DNA of 64,000 nt from Sporosarcina sp. FSL K6-1508 (GCF_038007465.1 NZ_JBBOXF010000001.1:2491001-2555000), one strand, 5' to 3'. Positions 1-9,379 are shown, counted from the stretch's first letter. Numbers and translations are program-made. The notes: a model not told the origin generated them from the sequence alone.

Positions 1-673
1 GAGAGATAAGAAAAGCGTTGCCGATTGGCGAATCGAATCGTAGAAGGAAGAACCCTATTGTAATAATCAAGAATGTTAAAAGAAATAAGCGTGCTTCAAC
101 TGAAACGAAGGTGCCGATAAGCTGGCCAGACTTTGTAAACATCCTCTTCGCGGGCTGCCGTATTGTAACAGGGAAATACACCAGAAACCAGTACCGGTTT
201 TTACCGGATTCCCGTAAGGCGAAAAAGTAAGCAACGAGGAAAATGAACCAGCCGAATAACTGTTGAAATACAGTGCTGATTATCGTTAAGGTGTATTCTA
301 AAAGTGCATGTCCATATTCAACGACTTTATCTTCCAAGAAAGTGAACAGTTTACTTGGGATATCGGTGTTCTGTGTAAATGGCGCTATATGGCGTTCGAC
401 AGTTGGAACGGTGTCAATCAGTCCGTGTAGCGCGATAAATGTGAACGCACTCATTAAAAAGAGCATAAGTGTCATAACCAATAGCGTTGCAATTGTTAGT
501 GGAAGCTTGGTCATTGAGCGGACGGATGATAAGATAGGTGCAGTGAAGTAGGCAATAATGACAGCGATTGCCGCTGGGGGAACAGTGAACAGGATAATAC
601 CCGTCAAAACGGCAGGCAACCATTTCATGAAAATCGAATGAAAAACTTGTTGCCTGTTATGATTCTCTGGCAT
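1..673 (-). CDS. ytvI: YtvI-like sporulation membrane protein, AI-2E transporter superfamily (3' end outside window)
   Basis: The reading frame is open from an ATG at 673-671 through the left edge of the window, so only about 224 N-terminal codons are seen (B. subtilis YtvI is about 370 residues). A strong AGGGAGG lies just upstream of the start. The protein has hydrophobic segments near residues 15-40, 50-75 and 115-140, typical of the AI-2E/PerM-type permease family. The position, divergent from citZ, is that of ytvI in B. subtilis, a membrane protein linked to sporulation whose substrate is unknown. The name rests on synteny and the membrane pattern; another AI-2E family member is possible. 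Confidence 0.75.
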   Translation of the reverse strand, partial: MPENHNRQQVFHSIFMKWLPAVLTGIILFTVPPAAIAVIIAYFTAPILSSVRSMTKLPLTIATLLVMTLMLFLMSAFTFIALHGLIDTVPTVERHIAPFTQNTDIPSKLFTFLEDKVVEYGHALLEYTLTIISTVFQQLFGWFIFLVAYFFALRESGKNRYWFLVYFPVTIRQPAKRMFTKSGQLIGTFVSVEARLFLLTFLIITIGFFLLRFDSPIGNAFLIS

Positions 674-721
674 TTTCCGCCTCCCTTTTCATGAATTAAA
701 AAACAAAAACAAGCGTTTCCA

Positions 722-750
722 TTCACAAAGATGACAAAATTGATTATAAT
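722..750 (+). promoter_or_regulatory. Sigma-A type promoter of citZ with two cre-like sites
   Basis: TTCACA at 722-727 and a perfect TATAAT at 745-750 are 17 bp apart, upstream of citZ. Two partial matches to the Bacillus catabolite-response element lie at 707-722 (just before and touching the -35) and 756-771 (just after the -10); each matches about 13 of 16 consensus positions. In B. subtilis citZ is repressed through CcpA and CcpC, so such sites are expected, but their function here is inferred. Confidence 0.55.
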
Positions 751-852
751 GGTCGTTGTAAGCGTTTTAGGAAGAGTATTATTAGCAGACTGGCTGTTCT
801 TCTGTCTTTTTCTGTAGATTGGACAGCTATACTGGAAGAGGGAGCGATTTAT

Positions 853-1968
853 ATGACATCAACCAAAGGGTTGGAAGGAGTCGTAGCGACACAGTCAGCA
901 ATCAGTTCTATTATTGATGACACACTTACATATGTCGGCTATGACATTGACGATCTTGCAGATAACGCCAGCTTTGAAGAAGTTATTTATCTTCTTTGGC
1001 ACCAACGTCTGCCGAAAGAGGATGAACTTGCAGAGCTGAAAAAACAGCTTGCAGAGAATATGTCTATTCCTCAAGAAGTACTTAATCATTTCAAAACGTA
1101 TCCGATTGGGGAAGTTCACCCTATGGCGGCACTGCGTACTGCAGTTTCTCTCCTTGGATTATACGATGAAAAAGCGGAAGATATGTCTGAGGAAGCAAAT
1201 TACGAAAAAGCGATCAAGCTTCAAGCGAAAATTGCTACAATCGTTACTTCATTCTCTCGTATCCGCAAAGGTCTTGAGCCAGTCGCTCCGAAAGAAGAGC
1301 TGGGCTATGCTGAAAACTTCTTGTACATGCTCACTGGTGAAATGCCTGCAGCAATCGCAATTGAAGCATTCAACAAAGCACTTGTACTTCATGCAGACCA
1401 CGAGTTGAATGCATCGACATTTACAGCACGCGTATGTGTCGCAACACTTTCTGATATGTACTCTGGTGTTACAGCTGCTATCGGTGCACTCAAAGGCCCA
1501 CTTCACGGTGGTGCAAACGAACAAGTTATGAAAATGCTGATGGAAATTGGCTCAGAAGACAAAGTTGAGGCATTCATTCGTGCTAAACTGGATAATAAAG
1601 AAAAAATCATGGGCTTTGGCCACCGCGTTTACCGTAAAGGTGATCCGCGTGCGAAACATCTTCGTGAAATGTCTAAGCGCTTGACAGAGCTTCGCGGGGA
1701 AGAAAAGTACTACAATATGTCCAGTAAAATCGAAGAAATCGTTACAGGCGAAAAGAATTTGCCGCCAAACGTAGATTTCTATTCAGCTTCTGTTTATCAC
1801 TCGCTTGATATCGATCATGATTTGTTTACACCGATTTTTGCGGTTTCTCGTATTTCGGGATGGATTGCACATATTCGTGAGCAATATGCGAACAATAGAC
1901 TGATTCGCCCTCGTGCAGATTATATCGGACCGGGCATGCAGAAGTACGTGCCAATTAAAGAAAGATAA
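853..1968 (+). CDS. citZ: Citrate synthase
   Basis: This enzyme condenses acetyl-CoA and oxaloacetate to citrate, the entry step of the TCA cycle, in the cytoplasm. At 371 residues it has the usual length of the short (type I, dimeric) Gram-positive enzyme. The catalytic signature is visible: the first His in GPLHGGANEQ, the second in GFGHRVYRKGDPR, and the Asp in NVDFYSASVYHSL. It opens a citZ-icd-mdh cluster on one strand, so three consecutive oxidative TCA functions are adjacent. The start ATG follows a GGAGCGA ribosome binding site. Nothing odd is seen. Confidence 0.97.
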   Translation: MTSTKGLEGVVATQSAISSIIDDTLTYVGYDIDDLADNASFEEVIYLLWHQRLPKEDELAELKKQLAENMSIPQEVLNHFKTYPIGEVHPMAALRTAVSLLGLYDEKAEDMSEEANYEKAIKLQAKIATIVTSFSRIRKGLEPVAPKEELGYAENFLYMLTGEMPAAIAIEAFNKALVLHADHELNASTFTARVCVATLSDMYSGVTAAIGALKGPLHGGANEQVMKMLMEIGSEDKVEAFIRAKLDNKEKIMGFGHRVYRKGDPRAKHLREMSKRLTELRGEEKYYNMSSKIEEIVTGEKNLPPNVDFYSASVYHSLDIDHDLFTPIFAVSRISGWIAHIREQYANNRLIRPRADYIGPGMQKYVPIKER

Positions 1969-2036
1969 GAACTTTATAACATGGGGCGGCGTACATATGC
2001 CGGCCCTCTGATTTTGAAATTGGGAGGAAATTAAAC

Positions 2037-3308
2037 ATGACTAACGGTGGGAAAATTACAGTAACTGATGGTGTTTTGAACGTTCCTGATCACGCAACAA
2101 TTCCTTTTATTATCGGTGACGGCACGGGGCCGGACATTTGGCATTCAGCTTCACGTGTACTTGAAGCAGCTGTTGATAAAGCATACGGCGGCAAGAAGAA
2201 ACTTGTTTGGAAAGAAGTTCTTGCAGGGGAGAAAGCATTCAATGAAACTGGCGAATGGCTTCCACAAGCAACACTCGATACAATCGAAGAGTATTTGATC
2301 GCTATTAAAGGACCACTTACTACGCCTATCGGCGGCGGTTTCCGTTCATTGAACGTAGCGCTTCGCCAAGAATTGGACCTTTATACATGCCTGCGTCCAG
2401 TCCGTTACTTTGAAGGTGTTCCATCACCTGTTAAACGTCCTGAAGACTGTGATATGGTTATCTTCCGTGAGAATACAGAAGACATCTATGCTGGTATTGA
2501 ATACCAAGAAGGTACACCTGAAGCGAAAAAAGTTATCGATTTCTTCCAAAATGAAATGGGCGTTAAAAACATCCGCTTCCCGGAAACTTCAGGAATCGGT
2601 ATCAAACCTATTTCCGAAGAAGGAACAAAACGTCTAGTTCGTGCTGCTCTTAATTATATTATTAAAGAAGGCCGTAAGTCATTGACGCTTGTTCATAAAG
2701 GGAATATTATGAAGTTTACCGAAGGCGCATTCAAAAACTGGGGCTATGAAGTTGCTGAAAAAGAATTCGGCGATAAAGTCTTCACATGGAATGAGTACGA
2801 TAAAATCAAAGATGCTGACGGTACGGATGCTGCTAACAAAGCACAGTCGGATGCTGAAGCAGCAGGCAAAATTATCGTTAAAGATGCGATTGCTGATATC
2901 TTCTTGCAACAAATCTTGACACGTCCAAAAGAGTTTGATGTTGTTGCAACAATGAACTTGAATGGTGACTACATTTCTGATGCACTTGCGGCGCAAGTCG
3001 GCGGAATTGGTATTGCTCCAGGGGCAAACATCAACTACATCACTGGACATGCGATCTTTGAAGCAACTCATGGTACTGCACCGAAATATGCAGGACTTGA
3101 TAAAGTTAATCCTTCTTCACTTCTACTTTCGGGTGTCTTGATGCTTGAACACCTAGGATGGAACGAAGCGGCAGCTATGATCACTACTTCAATCGAAAAA
3201 ACTATCGTCTCTAAAGTTGTTACTTACGACTTTGCACGTCTAATGGATGGCGCAACAGAAGTGAAAGCATCAGAGTTTGCAGACGAATTGATCAAAAACC
3301 TTAAGTAA
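2037..3308 (+). CDS. icd: Isocitrate dehydrogenase, NADP-dependent
   Basis: The 423-residue protein oxidatively decarboxylates isocitrate to 2-oxoglutarate. Conserved elements are visible: the substrate-binding stretch with [13 protein letters not shown] (its Ser is the one phosphorylated in the E. coli homologue), [13 protein letters not shown], the metal-binding region [17 protein letters not shown], and HGTAPKYAG near the cofactor site. The ATG follows GGGAGGAAATTAAAC. It lies 68 bp after citZ with no clear terminator between, so co-transcription is likely. A G/C-rich 7-bp hairpin at 3322-3340 separates it from mdh. Confidence 0.97.
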   Translation: MTNGGKITVTDGVLNVPDHATIPFIIGDGTGPDIWHSASRVLEAAVDKAYGGKKKLVWKEVLAGEKAFNETGEWLPQATLDTIEEYLIAIKGPLTTPIGGGFRSLNVALRQELDLYTCLRPVRYFEGVPSPVKRPEDCDMVIFRENTEDIYAGIEYQEGTPEAKKVIDFFQNEMGVKNIRFPETSGIGIKPISEEGTKRLVRAALNYIIKEGRKSLTLVHKGNIMKFTEGAFKNWGYEVAEKEFGDKVFTWNEYDKIKDADGTDAANKAQSDAEAAGKIIVKDAIADIFLQQILTRPKEFDVVATMNLNGDYISDALAAQVGGIGIAPGANINYITGHAIFEATHGTAPKYAGLDKVNPSSLLLSGVLMLEHLGWNEAAAMITTSIEKTIVSKVVTYDFARLMDGATEVKASEFADELIKNLK

Positions 3309-3321
3309 ACAAATTAGGACG

Positions 3322-3340
3322 GAGGGGGTTTATCCCCCTC
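3322..3340 (+). other. Intercistronic hairpin between icd and mdh
   Basis: GAGGGGG (3322-3328) pairs perfectly with CCCCCTC (3334-3340) across a 5-nt loop. There is no T-tract, so it is not an intrinsic terminator; it may stabilise or define the end of a processed citZ-icd transcript. The function is inferred. Confidence 0.5.
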
Positions 3341-3369
3341 ATACATATAAATAAAAGGAGAGAAAACTC

Positions 3370-4308
3370 ATGACAATGAAACGTAAAAAAGTCTCAGTTA
3401 TCGGTTCTGGTTTCACAGGTGCAACTACAGCATTTCTTTTAGCTCAAAAAGAGCTTTGCGATGTAGTTATCGTCGATATTCCACAAATGGAAAACCCGAC
3501 TAAAGGGAAAGCGCTTGATATGCTTGAAGCTGGCCCTGTTCAAGGTTTTGACGCTAATATTATCGGAACTTCAGATTACGCAGATACTAAAGACTCTGAC
3601 ATCGTTATCATCACCGCTGGTATTGCACGCAAACCAGGTATGAGCCGTGATGATCTCGTTCAGACGAACCAAAAAGTCATGAAAATTGTTACAAGTGAAA
3701 TTGTAAAACATTCTCCTAACACAACAATCATCGTTTTGACAAACCCTGTCGATGCAATGACTTACACAGTCTACAAAGAATCGGGATTACCGAAAGAACG
3801 CGTAATCGGGCAATCTGGTGTGCTTGACACTGCACGTTTCCGCACGTTTGTAGCGCAAGAATTGAACATGTCCGTTAAAGACGTTACAGGTTTTGTACTT
3901 GGCGGCCATGGTGATGACATGGTTCCGCTTGTGCGCTATTCTTACGCAGGCGGCATTCCGCTTGAAACGTTGATCTCTGCTGAACGTCTAGAAGAAATCG
4001 TTGATCGTACACGCAAAGGTGGGGCAGAAATCGTTAATCTTCTTGGGAATGGTTCTGCATATTATGCACCAGCTGCATCACTTGTTGAGATGGCTGAAGC
4101 GATTCTAAAAGATCAGAAACGTGTCCTTCCTTCGATTGCATACCTTGAAGGCGAGTATGGACTTGACGGTATTTACATCGGTGTCCCGACTGTGCTTGGC
4201 GCAGCTGGTATAGAAAAAATTATTGAACTGGAACTGACTGATGACGAAAAAGCGGCATTAGCTAATTCTGCTGAATCCGTAAAAGCTGTTATGAAAGTTC
4301 TTGCGTAA
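3370..4308 (+). CDS. mdh: Malate dehydrogenase
   Basis: The 312-residue LDH-like malate dehydrogenase oxidises malate to oxaloacetate with NAD. The Rossmann motif [11 protein letters not shown] is near the N-terminus, [14 protein letters not shown] is the family signature, and [14 protein letters not shown] carries the catalytic His. Start choice: ATG at 3370 is 6 nt after AAAGGAGAG; a second ATG at 3376 is also possible. It is the last gene of the citZ-icd-mdh cluster. A nested inverted repeat and then a terminator follow it. Confidence 0.97.
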   Translation: MTMKRKKVSVIGSGFTGATTAFLLAQKELCDVVIVDIPQMENPTKGKALDMLEAGPVQGFDANIIGTSDYADTKDSDIVIITAGIARKPGMSRDDLVQTNQKVMKIVTSEIVKHSPNTTIIVLTNPVDAMTYTVYKESGLPKERVIGQSGVLDTARFRTFVAQELNMSVKDVTGFVLGGHGDDMVPLVRYSYAGGIPLETLISAERLEEIVDRTRKGGAEIVNLLGNGSAYYAPAASLVEMAEAILKDQKRVLPSIAYLEGEYGLDGIYIGVPTVLGAAGIEKIIELELTDDEKAALANSAESVKAVMKVLA

Positions 4309-4340
4309 CTTGAATTAGCAGAAGTCCCTGTGGATTCAAG

Positions 4341-4429
4341 TTATTCCTCCGGCAGATGGTACAAATTTTGAAAGGAAATAACTGCGCAAGCGCAATTCAA
4401 AATTTGGATGCAATTACGCTGAGGAATAA
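4341..4429. repeat. Nested three-arm inverted repeat downstream of mdh
   Basis: Three concentric perfect inverted repeats are stacked here: an outer 9-bp pair (4341-4349 with 4421-4429, TTATTCCTC/GAGGAATAA), a middle 11-bp pair (4362-4372 with 4396-4406, CAAATTTTGAA/TTCAAAATTTG) and an inner 5-bp pair (4383-4387 with 4390-4394, TGCGC/GCGCA). It ends without a T-tract and is followed by a separate terminator. It could be a structured 3' UTR, a small RNA, or a non-coding dispersed repeat; I cannot tell which from one copy. Confidence 0.7.
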
Positions 4430-4449
4430 ATGATTATCCTCACTATTAA

Positions 4450-4480
4450 ATCGGGTAGCCTATGCTACTCGATTTTTTTT
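4450..4480 (+). terminator. Rho-independent terminator of the citZ-icd-mdh cluster
   Basis: ATCGGGTAGC at 4450-4459 pairs with GCTACTCGAT at 4464-4473 around a CTAT loop, followed by eight T residues. It stands just before the maoC ribosome binding site. Confidence 0.85.
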
Positions 4481-4527
4481 CTGATTATTGATAAACTTGT
4501 ATTATCACATTTCAAGGAGGAAATAAG

Positions 4528-5004
4528 TTGATACTAGGGAAGAAAAGACGTCTCGGTAGAAAGATAGAAGAGATAACTGTTGGAGAAAAATTAAAACTGA
4601 CGGAGAAAATAGAAGATAAAGACCTATTACTCTATCTCGGACTAACAAATGATAGCAACCCACTTTACATCCAGCATGATTACGCTTCACAGACAGCTTA
4701 TGAATTGCCTATCGTACCGACTATCATGCTGACAGGGATTGTGACATCAGCCGTTTCGAAGTATCTGCCTGGTCCTGGTTCACATATCGTTAAACAGGAA
4801 TTGTCATTTCCAAAAGCTGTGTTTCACTATACAACGATCAACTTCTTACTCGAAATTATTCATGTAGATAAGGAAAATAACTCAATAGACATTTCAATCG
4901 AAGCGTGTGATGAAAAGGAAGACATCGTCATTACTGGAATAGTGACAGTCATTCCGCCAAAAGTGGAAGAGCGTCTCACATCGCAAGCAATGGAGAATTT
5001 TTGA
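4528..5004 (+). CDS. MaoC/hotdog-fold dehydratase-like protein
   Basis: The 158-residue protein begins with TTG at 4528, placed 7 nt after a perfect AAGGAGG. The central part resembles MaoC-like (R)-specific enoyl-CoA hydratases: the segment around residues 35-60 (LGLTNDSNPLYIQHDYA) carries the Asp and His spaced as in the MaoC active site (D-x4-H type), and PIVPTIMLTGIV continues the hotdog helix region. Family members hydrate enoyl-CoA or enoyl-ACP in fatty-acid metabolism. It sits 17 bp before phoP, so the two may be co-transcribed, although no link to phosphate control is known to me. B. subtilis has no gene at this position. The true substrate is unknown. Confidence 0.8.
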   Translation: MILGKKRRLGRKIEEITVGEKLKLTEKIEDKDLLLYLGLTNDSNPLYIQHDYASQTAYELPIVPTIMLTGIVTSAVSKYLPGPGSHIVKQELSFPKAVFHYTTINFLLEIIHVDKENNSIDISIEACDEKEDIVITGIVTVIPPKVEERLTSQAMENF

Positions 5005-5021
5005 CAGGAGACTGATGCGAG

Positions 5022-5732
5022 ATGAATTCAAGTTCTAGGAAAATATTAATTGTCGATGACGAACAACCGATTCGAACGTTGCTTGAATATAACTTAAAGC
5101 AAGCGCAATATGAAACAATCACTGCCGCGGATGGGGAAGAAGCTGTATTAAAATCAGAAATGGAAAAACCTGATTTAATCTTACTTGACTTAATGCTCCC
5201 CAAAATGGATGGGATCGATGTTTGCAGAACGCTAAGACAGCGCGGTCTTGATATTCCGATCATCATGCTCACGGCAAAAGGGGATGAGCTTGACAAAGTG
5301 TTGGGTCTGGAGATTGGCGCAGATGATTATATGACGAAACCGTTCAGTCCTCGGGAAGTCGTCGCGCGCGTTAAGGCAGTATTGAGACGTAGTGGGGAAT
5401 GGGCAGGACAAGTTGAAGAAACTGGAGTTTTAACCTCTGGATTATTAACGGTACACGCTGAACAATACGAAGCTTACCTTGACAAAGTAGTACTCGAATT
5501 TACTCCGAAAGAATTCGAACTACTTGTTTATTTCATGCAGAATAAGAATCGTGTGCTTTCAAGGGATCAGCTTTTGAGTGCAGTCTGGAACTATGATTTT
5601 GCTGGAGATACACGCATCGTTGATGTCCATGTGAGCCATTTACGTGAGAAAATAGAAGAAAATACGAAAAAACCAGCTTTCATTAAAACTGTGCGTGGGA
5701 TTGGCTATAAGTTTGAGGAACCGAAGGCGTGA
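5022..5732 (+). CDS. phoP: Phosphate-regulon response regulator PhoP
   Basis: An OmpR-family response regulator of 236 residues. The receiver domain (about 1-120) has the acidic pair D12/D13, the phospho-acceptor D56 in ILLDLMLPKMDG and K106 in TKPFSP. The C-terminal winged helix (about 135-235) ends with the typical SHLREKIEENTKKPAFIKTVRGIGYKF. In Bacillus it activates phosphate-starvation genes and represses teichoic-acid synthesis genes. It overlaps the start of phoR, so the pair is translationally coupled. Which exact system it serves is inferred from synteny with mdh-phoP-phoR-polA. Confidence 0.93.
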   Translation: MNSSSRKILIVDDEQPIRTLLEYNLKQAQYETITAADGEEAVLKSEMEKPDLILLDLMLPKMDGIDVCRTLRQRGLDIPIIMLTAKGDELDKVLGLEIGADDYMTKPFSPREVVARVKAVLRRSGEWAGQVEETGVLTSGLLTVHAEQYEAYLDKVVLEFTPKEFELLVYFMQNKNRVLSRDQLLSAVWNYDFAGDTRIVDVHVSHLREKIEENTKKPAFIKTVRGIGYKFEEPKA

Positions 5733-7141
5733 TGAAAGATCTGTATTCTCGATTAGCTATCGCATGTGCAGTTCTTCTTTCAGTTCTTTTAACTGGCCTT
5801 GGTATTGTCCTAGGTCAGTTTTTCCCTTTATTCGCAAGGGATGTTGCCATTGATTTGCAACGGCAATACTGGGTTTATTTAATAATTACGCTGATAATTG
5901 CATTTGTTATCTCTCTCTTAATAGCTATGCGCATGATGATGCAGTATGCTCGTCCGGTCGATGAAGTGACAAGAGTAGCTGTTCAAATTGCGCAAGGTGA
6001 TTACCTGATAAGGACCAAGACAGACGAACCTGAATATGACAATGAACTTGCAATTGCTGTAAATAAAATAGCGAGTAACCTGCAAGAAATGTCGACACTT
6101 CGCACCATGGAACAAGAGCGATTAAAAACACTTATCGAGAGCATGGGGAGCGGCCTTCTTATGTTTGGCCGCGAAGGAGCAGTCAATCTTGTGAATGGGG
6201 TATTCGAGAAGACGTTTGGATTTTCGAAAGAGGAACTGATCGGAAGGACTTATAAAACAATTGGTCTGCCTGCCGATATTGAAAATCTGATTGAAGCAGT
6301 TTTTATGACAGAACAAGTTCATGAAAAACAGGTACGGTTGGATGCAGGGGGGCTCTTTTCCTATATGGGCGTTTATGGTGCCCCGGTTATCGGTCATCAT
6401 GGCAATTGGCTCGGTATTGTCGTTGTTATGCACGATATTACAAAGCTTATAAAACTTGAAGAGGTAAGAAAAGATTTCGTCGCAAATGTATCCCATGAGC
6501 TTCGTACACCTATTACGTCCATTAAAGGATTTACTGAAACGTTATTGGACGGTGCAATGAACGAGCCAGTAATTATGAAAGAGTTTCTTGAAATTATTCA
6601 AAAGGAAAGCGACAGATTACATCTATTGATTGATGATCTGCTGGAATTGTCGGCTATGGAAAGGGAAAGTTTTTCCCTTCAGTTCTCACAAATCAATCTG
6701 AAGGAAGTAATAAACGATGCAATGACAATTGTTTCTGGAAATTTAGAGCGCAAGAAAATGAACTTCGTTTTAGACATTCCTGATCAAATTATTATTGAAG
6801 GCGACGCCGGTCGGCTTATACAAGTGATGGTGAATCTATTATCAAATGCCATTAATTATTCGAAAGAACAGACAAAAATCACTGTTTCAGTCAAAATGAT
6901 GGCACATGATGTCCTAATCAAAGTGCAAGATGAGGGAATTGGAATTGAGCAGTCGGAATTGACACGGCTGTTTGAACGCTTTTACCGGGTTGACCGTGCC
7001 AGAAGCCGTGAATCAGGAGGAACGGGACTCGGGCTTGCTATCGTAAAGCATCTCGTGGAAGCCCATAGCGGAACGGTAGAATTGGAAAGCACAATCGGAA
7101 TAGGCACTACTATCAGTATCCAAGTCCCTTTGCGACAATGA
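5729..7141 (+). CDS. phoR: Sensor histidine kinase PhoR, short form without an extracytoplasmic domain
   Basis: The 470-residue kinase has TM1 at about 10-36, TM2 at about 48-68, a HAMP linker (about 70-125), a cytoplasmic PAS domain (about 130-235), a HisKA domain with H256 in NVSHELRTP, and a HATPase with N, G1 and G2 boxes (NLLSNAINYS, DEGIGIEQ, GGTGLGLAIV). Only about ten residues separate TM1 and TM2, so the external PAS-like domain of B. subtilis PhoR (about 579 residues) is missing. The start may be GTG 5729 or ATG 5732; both overlap the phoP stop. For B. subtilis PhoR, the cytoplasmic PAS domain is believed to sense wall-teichoic-acid metabolism, which would still be possible here. 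Confidence 0.92.
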   Translation: MMKDLYSRLAIACAVLLSVLLTGLGIVLGQFFPLFARDVAIDLQRQYWVYLIITLIIAFVISLLIAMRMMMQYARPVDEVTRVAVQIAQGDYLIRTKTDEPEYDNELAIAVNKIASNLQEMSTLRTMEQERLKTLIESMGSGLLMFGREGAVNLVNGVFEKTFGFSKEELIGRTYKTIGLPADIENLIEAVFMTEQVHEKQVRLDAGGLFSYMGVYGAPVIGHHGNWLGIVVVMHDITKLIKLEEVRKDFVANVSHELRTPITSIKGFTETLLDGAMNEPVIMKEFLEIIQKESDRLHLLIDDLLELSAMERESFSLQFSQINLKEVINDAMTIVSGNLERKKMNFVLDIPDQIIIEGDAGRLIQVMVNLLSNAINYSKEQTKITVSVKMMAHDVLIKVQDEGIGIEQSELTRLFERFYRVDRARSRESGGTGLGLAIVKHLVEAHSGTVELESTIGIGTTISIQVPLRQ

Positions 7142-7143
7142 AA

Positions 7144-7180
7144 ATGAGTGATCCGTAATCAGGGGATCACTCATTTTTAT
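7144..7180 (+). terminator. Terminator of phoPR
   Basis: ATGAGTGATCC (7144-7154) pairs with GGATCACTCAT (7164-7174) and is followed by TTTTTATTTT, directly after the phoR stop codon. Confidence 0.85.
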
Positions 7181-7261
7181 TTTGTTAAATTCTGATATTA
7201 TGAAACTTTTAACTTGGCAGACCGTATAACAGATTGATACATAAGAGAAGGGGGCTTACAA

Positions 7262-8239
7262 ATGAGCACACGCCGTACTTTAATGACAGTTGGAATGATC
7301 ATCGTTGGGTTATTGCTGCTTATCGTTGCTTTTACAACATGGTACACAGTCGACGAATCGGAACAGGCTGTCGTCATCACATTTGGAAAAGCAGATACAA
7401 CAGTGACAGATTCGGGGCTACATTTTAAATTACCATGGCCTATTCAGAGGGCTGAAATACTCTCTAAAGAGACATATAGTCTTCAATTCGGATATAAGCA
7501 AGATTCCGGAGGGGAGCTGGTTTCGTATGATAAAGAAACCAAGATGATTACAGGTGATGAATATATCGTGCTGACTGACTTGGTAGTCCAATGGAAAATC
7601 ACCGAGCCGCAAAAATATTTATTCAATGCTCAGGATCCAAAAGAAATCCTTCATGACGCTACGTCTGCATCGATCAGGTCCATCATCGGCAGTTCAACAA
7701 TAGACGCAGCACTAACGGATGGGAAAGCGGAAATCGAAGCGCAGACGCGCGAATTACTGTCGACACTCATTGGTAAATATGATATCGGAATTGCTGTACA
7801 AGGCGTCAAGCTTCAAGATGTCGAACTTCCGAATGCTGAAGTCCGGGCCGCCTTCACAGCCGTGACGGATGCACGCGAAACAAAAAACACAAAAATAAAT
7901 GAAGCGAAAAAGTATGAGAACCAAAAAAAGAACGAAGCAATCGGGGAAGTTGACGCGGTCAAATCGAATGCAATTGGGCAAAAGAAAGCACGTACTGAGC
8001 TAGCGTTAGGTGATGTCGCACTTTTTAATGACCTCCTTGCAGAATACTCAAAGAATAAAGCAATCACGCGTCAACGGCTTGTCATCGAGACACTTGAACA
8101 AGTATTGCCGAAAGCAAAAATTTATATTATGAACGACACAGGTGAAACGGTGAAATATCTTCCGTTGCAGCAAATGGAAAGTACACCACCACCGCCAGAA
8201 GAGCCTAAAACGGAAGGGGTTGAAACGGATGGCAAATGA
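7262..8239 (+). CDS. hflK: HflK-like stomatin/prohibitin family protein
   Basis: A 325-residue SPFH (band 7) protein with one N-terminal membrane anchor (about 8-29) followed by the band 7 domain beginning YTVDESEQAVVITFGK, and a long Glu/Lys/Ala-rich helical segment (about 200-265) expected to form a coiled coil. In Proteobacteria HflK and HflC form a membrane cage around the FtsH protease and modulate it. The C-terminus is rich in Pro and Glu. It overlaps hflC, so the two are made together. The pair is absent from B. subtilis at this place; which of the two genes is called K or C follows gene order and is tentative. Confidence 0.85.
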   Translation: MSTRRTLMTVGMIIVGLLLLIVAFTTWYTVDESEQAVVITFGKADTTVTDSGLHFKLPWPIQRAEILSKETYSLQFGYKQDSGGELVSYDKETKMITGDEYIVLTDLVVQWKITEPQKYLFNAQDPKEILHDATSASIRSIIGSSTIDAALTDGKAEIEAQTRELLSTLIGKYDIGIAVQGVKLQDVELPNAEVRAAFTAVTDARETKNTKINEAKKYENQKKNEAIGEVDAVKSNAIGQKKARTELALGDVALFNDLLAEYSKNKAITRQRLVIETLEQVLPKAKIYIMNDTGETVKYLPLQQMESTPPPPEEPKTEGVETDGK

Positions 8240-9230
8240 CAATAATCCATTTAAATCCATCGAAGAAAAATTCCTTGAAAGACAGCGCGAGAAACAGAAA
8301 AGGCCAAAAGCGACAGGTGGGCCTGTTACACCAAAAGCACCGATTGAAGTCAAGAAATATGTAAAGTTGACACTTATCCTCACCGCCATATTTGCATTAG
8401 CAGTCATCATGATCGCTAATATTTTCATCGTTAAAGAAGATGAATACCGCGTTGTACGACAATTTGGGGAAATTAAGCGCATCGTTCAGGAACCAGGAAT
8501 GAACATGAAAATTCCATTCATCCAAAGTGTTACTTCTCTTCCGAAAAGTCTGATGACCTATAATGTCTCGGAAGCTGAAATAAATACCAAAGATAAGAAG
8601 CGTATCATCATCGACAACTATTCAGTTTGGAGGATCACCAATCCCGGAAAGATGATTTCAAATGCACGAAATATCATCAATGCTGAAGCTCGGATGGAAG
8701 AGTTCATCTACTCAGTTGTTCGAACAGAACTGGGGCAGCTGAATTATGTAGATGTCGTCAATGATGAAAATTCTTCCCGAGGCAGTTTGAATGACCGTGT
8801 AACGAAACGGGTAAATGAATTTTTAGCTGAGGGGAACTACGGAATCGAAGTTGTGGATGTCCGTATGAAGCGCATTGATTTGCCTGAGGAAAATGAACAA
8901 TCGATTTATACGCGGATGATTTCTGAACGTCAATCGACTGCTCAATCTTATTTATCACAAGGGGATGCAGATAAGCGCCGGATCGAAGCGGAGACAGACC
9001 GTGAAGTGCAGGAGATGCTGGCAACTGCAAAAAAAGAAGCAGCAATTATCCACGCTGAAGGAGAATCCGCAGCGGCAAAAATCTATAATGATTCATTTTC
9101 AAAAGATCCAGAGTTTTATAACTTGTATCGTACACTTCAGTCATATACGAAAACAATCGGTGATGATACGATGATCATCATCCCAGCCGACTCTCCGTAC
9201 GCAAAAGTGCTGACAGGCTATCTTGAGTAA
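8229..9230 (+). CDS. hflC: HflC-like stomatin/prohibitin family protein
   Basis: The 333-residue partner of the preceding gene. Residues about 40-62 form a single membrane segment, then the SPFH domain starts with FIVKEDEYRVVRQFGEIKRI, and a helical tail follows with ADKRRIEAETDREVQEMLATAKKEA split over the coiled-coil region. I chose ATG 8229 over an in-frame TTG at 8220, because GGAAGGGG at 8212-8219 is 9 nt from the ATG and touches the TTG. It overlaps the hflK stop by 11 bp. The role as FtsH modulator is transferred from the family. Confidence 0.87.
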   Translation: MANDNNPFKSIEEKFLERQREKQKRPKATGGPVTPKAPIEVKKYVKLTLILTAIFALAVIMIANIFIVKEDEYRVVRQFGEIKRIVQEPGMNMKIPFIQSVTSLPKSLMTYNVSEAEINTKDKKRIIIDNYSVWRITNPGKMISNARNIINAEARMEEFIYSVVRTELGQLNYVDVVNDENSSRGSLNDRVTKRVNEFLAEGNYGIEVVDVRMKRIDLPEENEQSIYTRMISERQSTAQSYLSQGDADKRRIEAETDREVQEMLATAKKEAAIIHAEGESAAAKIYNDSFSKDPEFYNLYRTLQSYTKTIGDDTMIIIPADSPYAKVLTGYLE

Positions 9231-9379
9231 AGAATAGCGTAGGAAGCTGTCCAAATGGCCACATAACCCGTTGGCAGTGAACTTGAATTTAACCTAAACA
9301 TCGCGTCGTTTTCTTTTATACTTGCCCCCGTGGTAAGATGAATGAAGATGACGTTTTTTTGAATAGGAGTGGAATATAC

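Noticed and set aside
273..551. Plus-strand frames at the left edge
   Set aside because: They are antisense to the ytvI-like gene, whose membrane pattern and ribosome binding site are convincing.
9338..9379. N-terminal extension of polA
   Set aside because: The ATG has no ribosome binding site and the extra 14 residues are not part of the conserved start; GTG 9380 has AGGAGTG.
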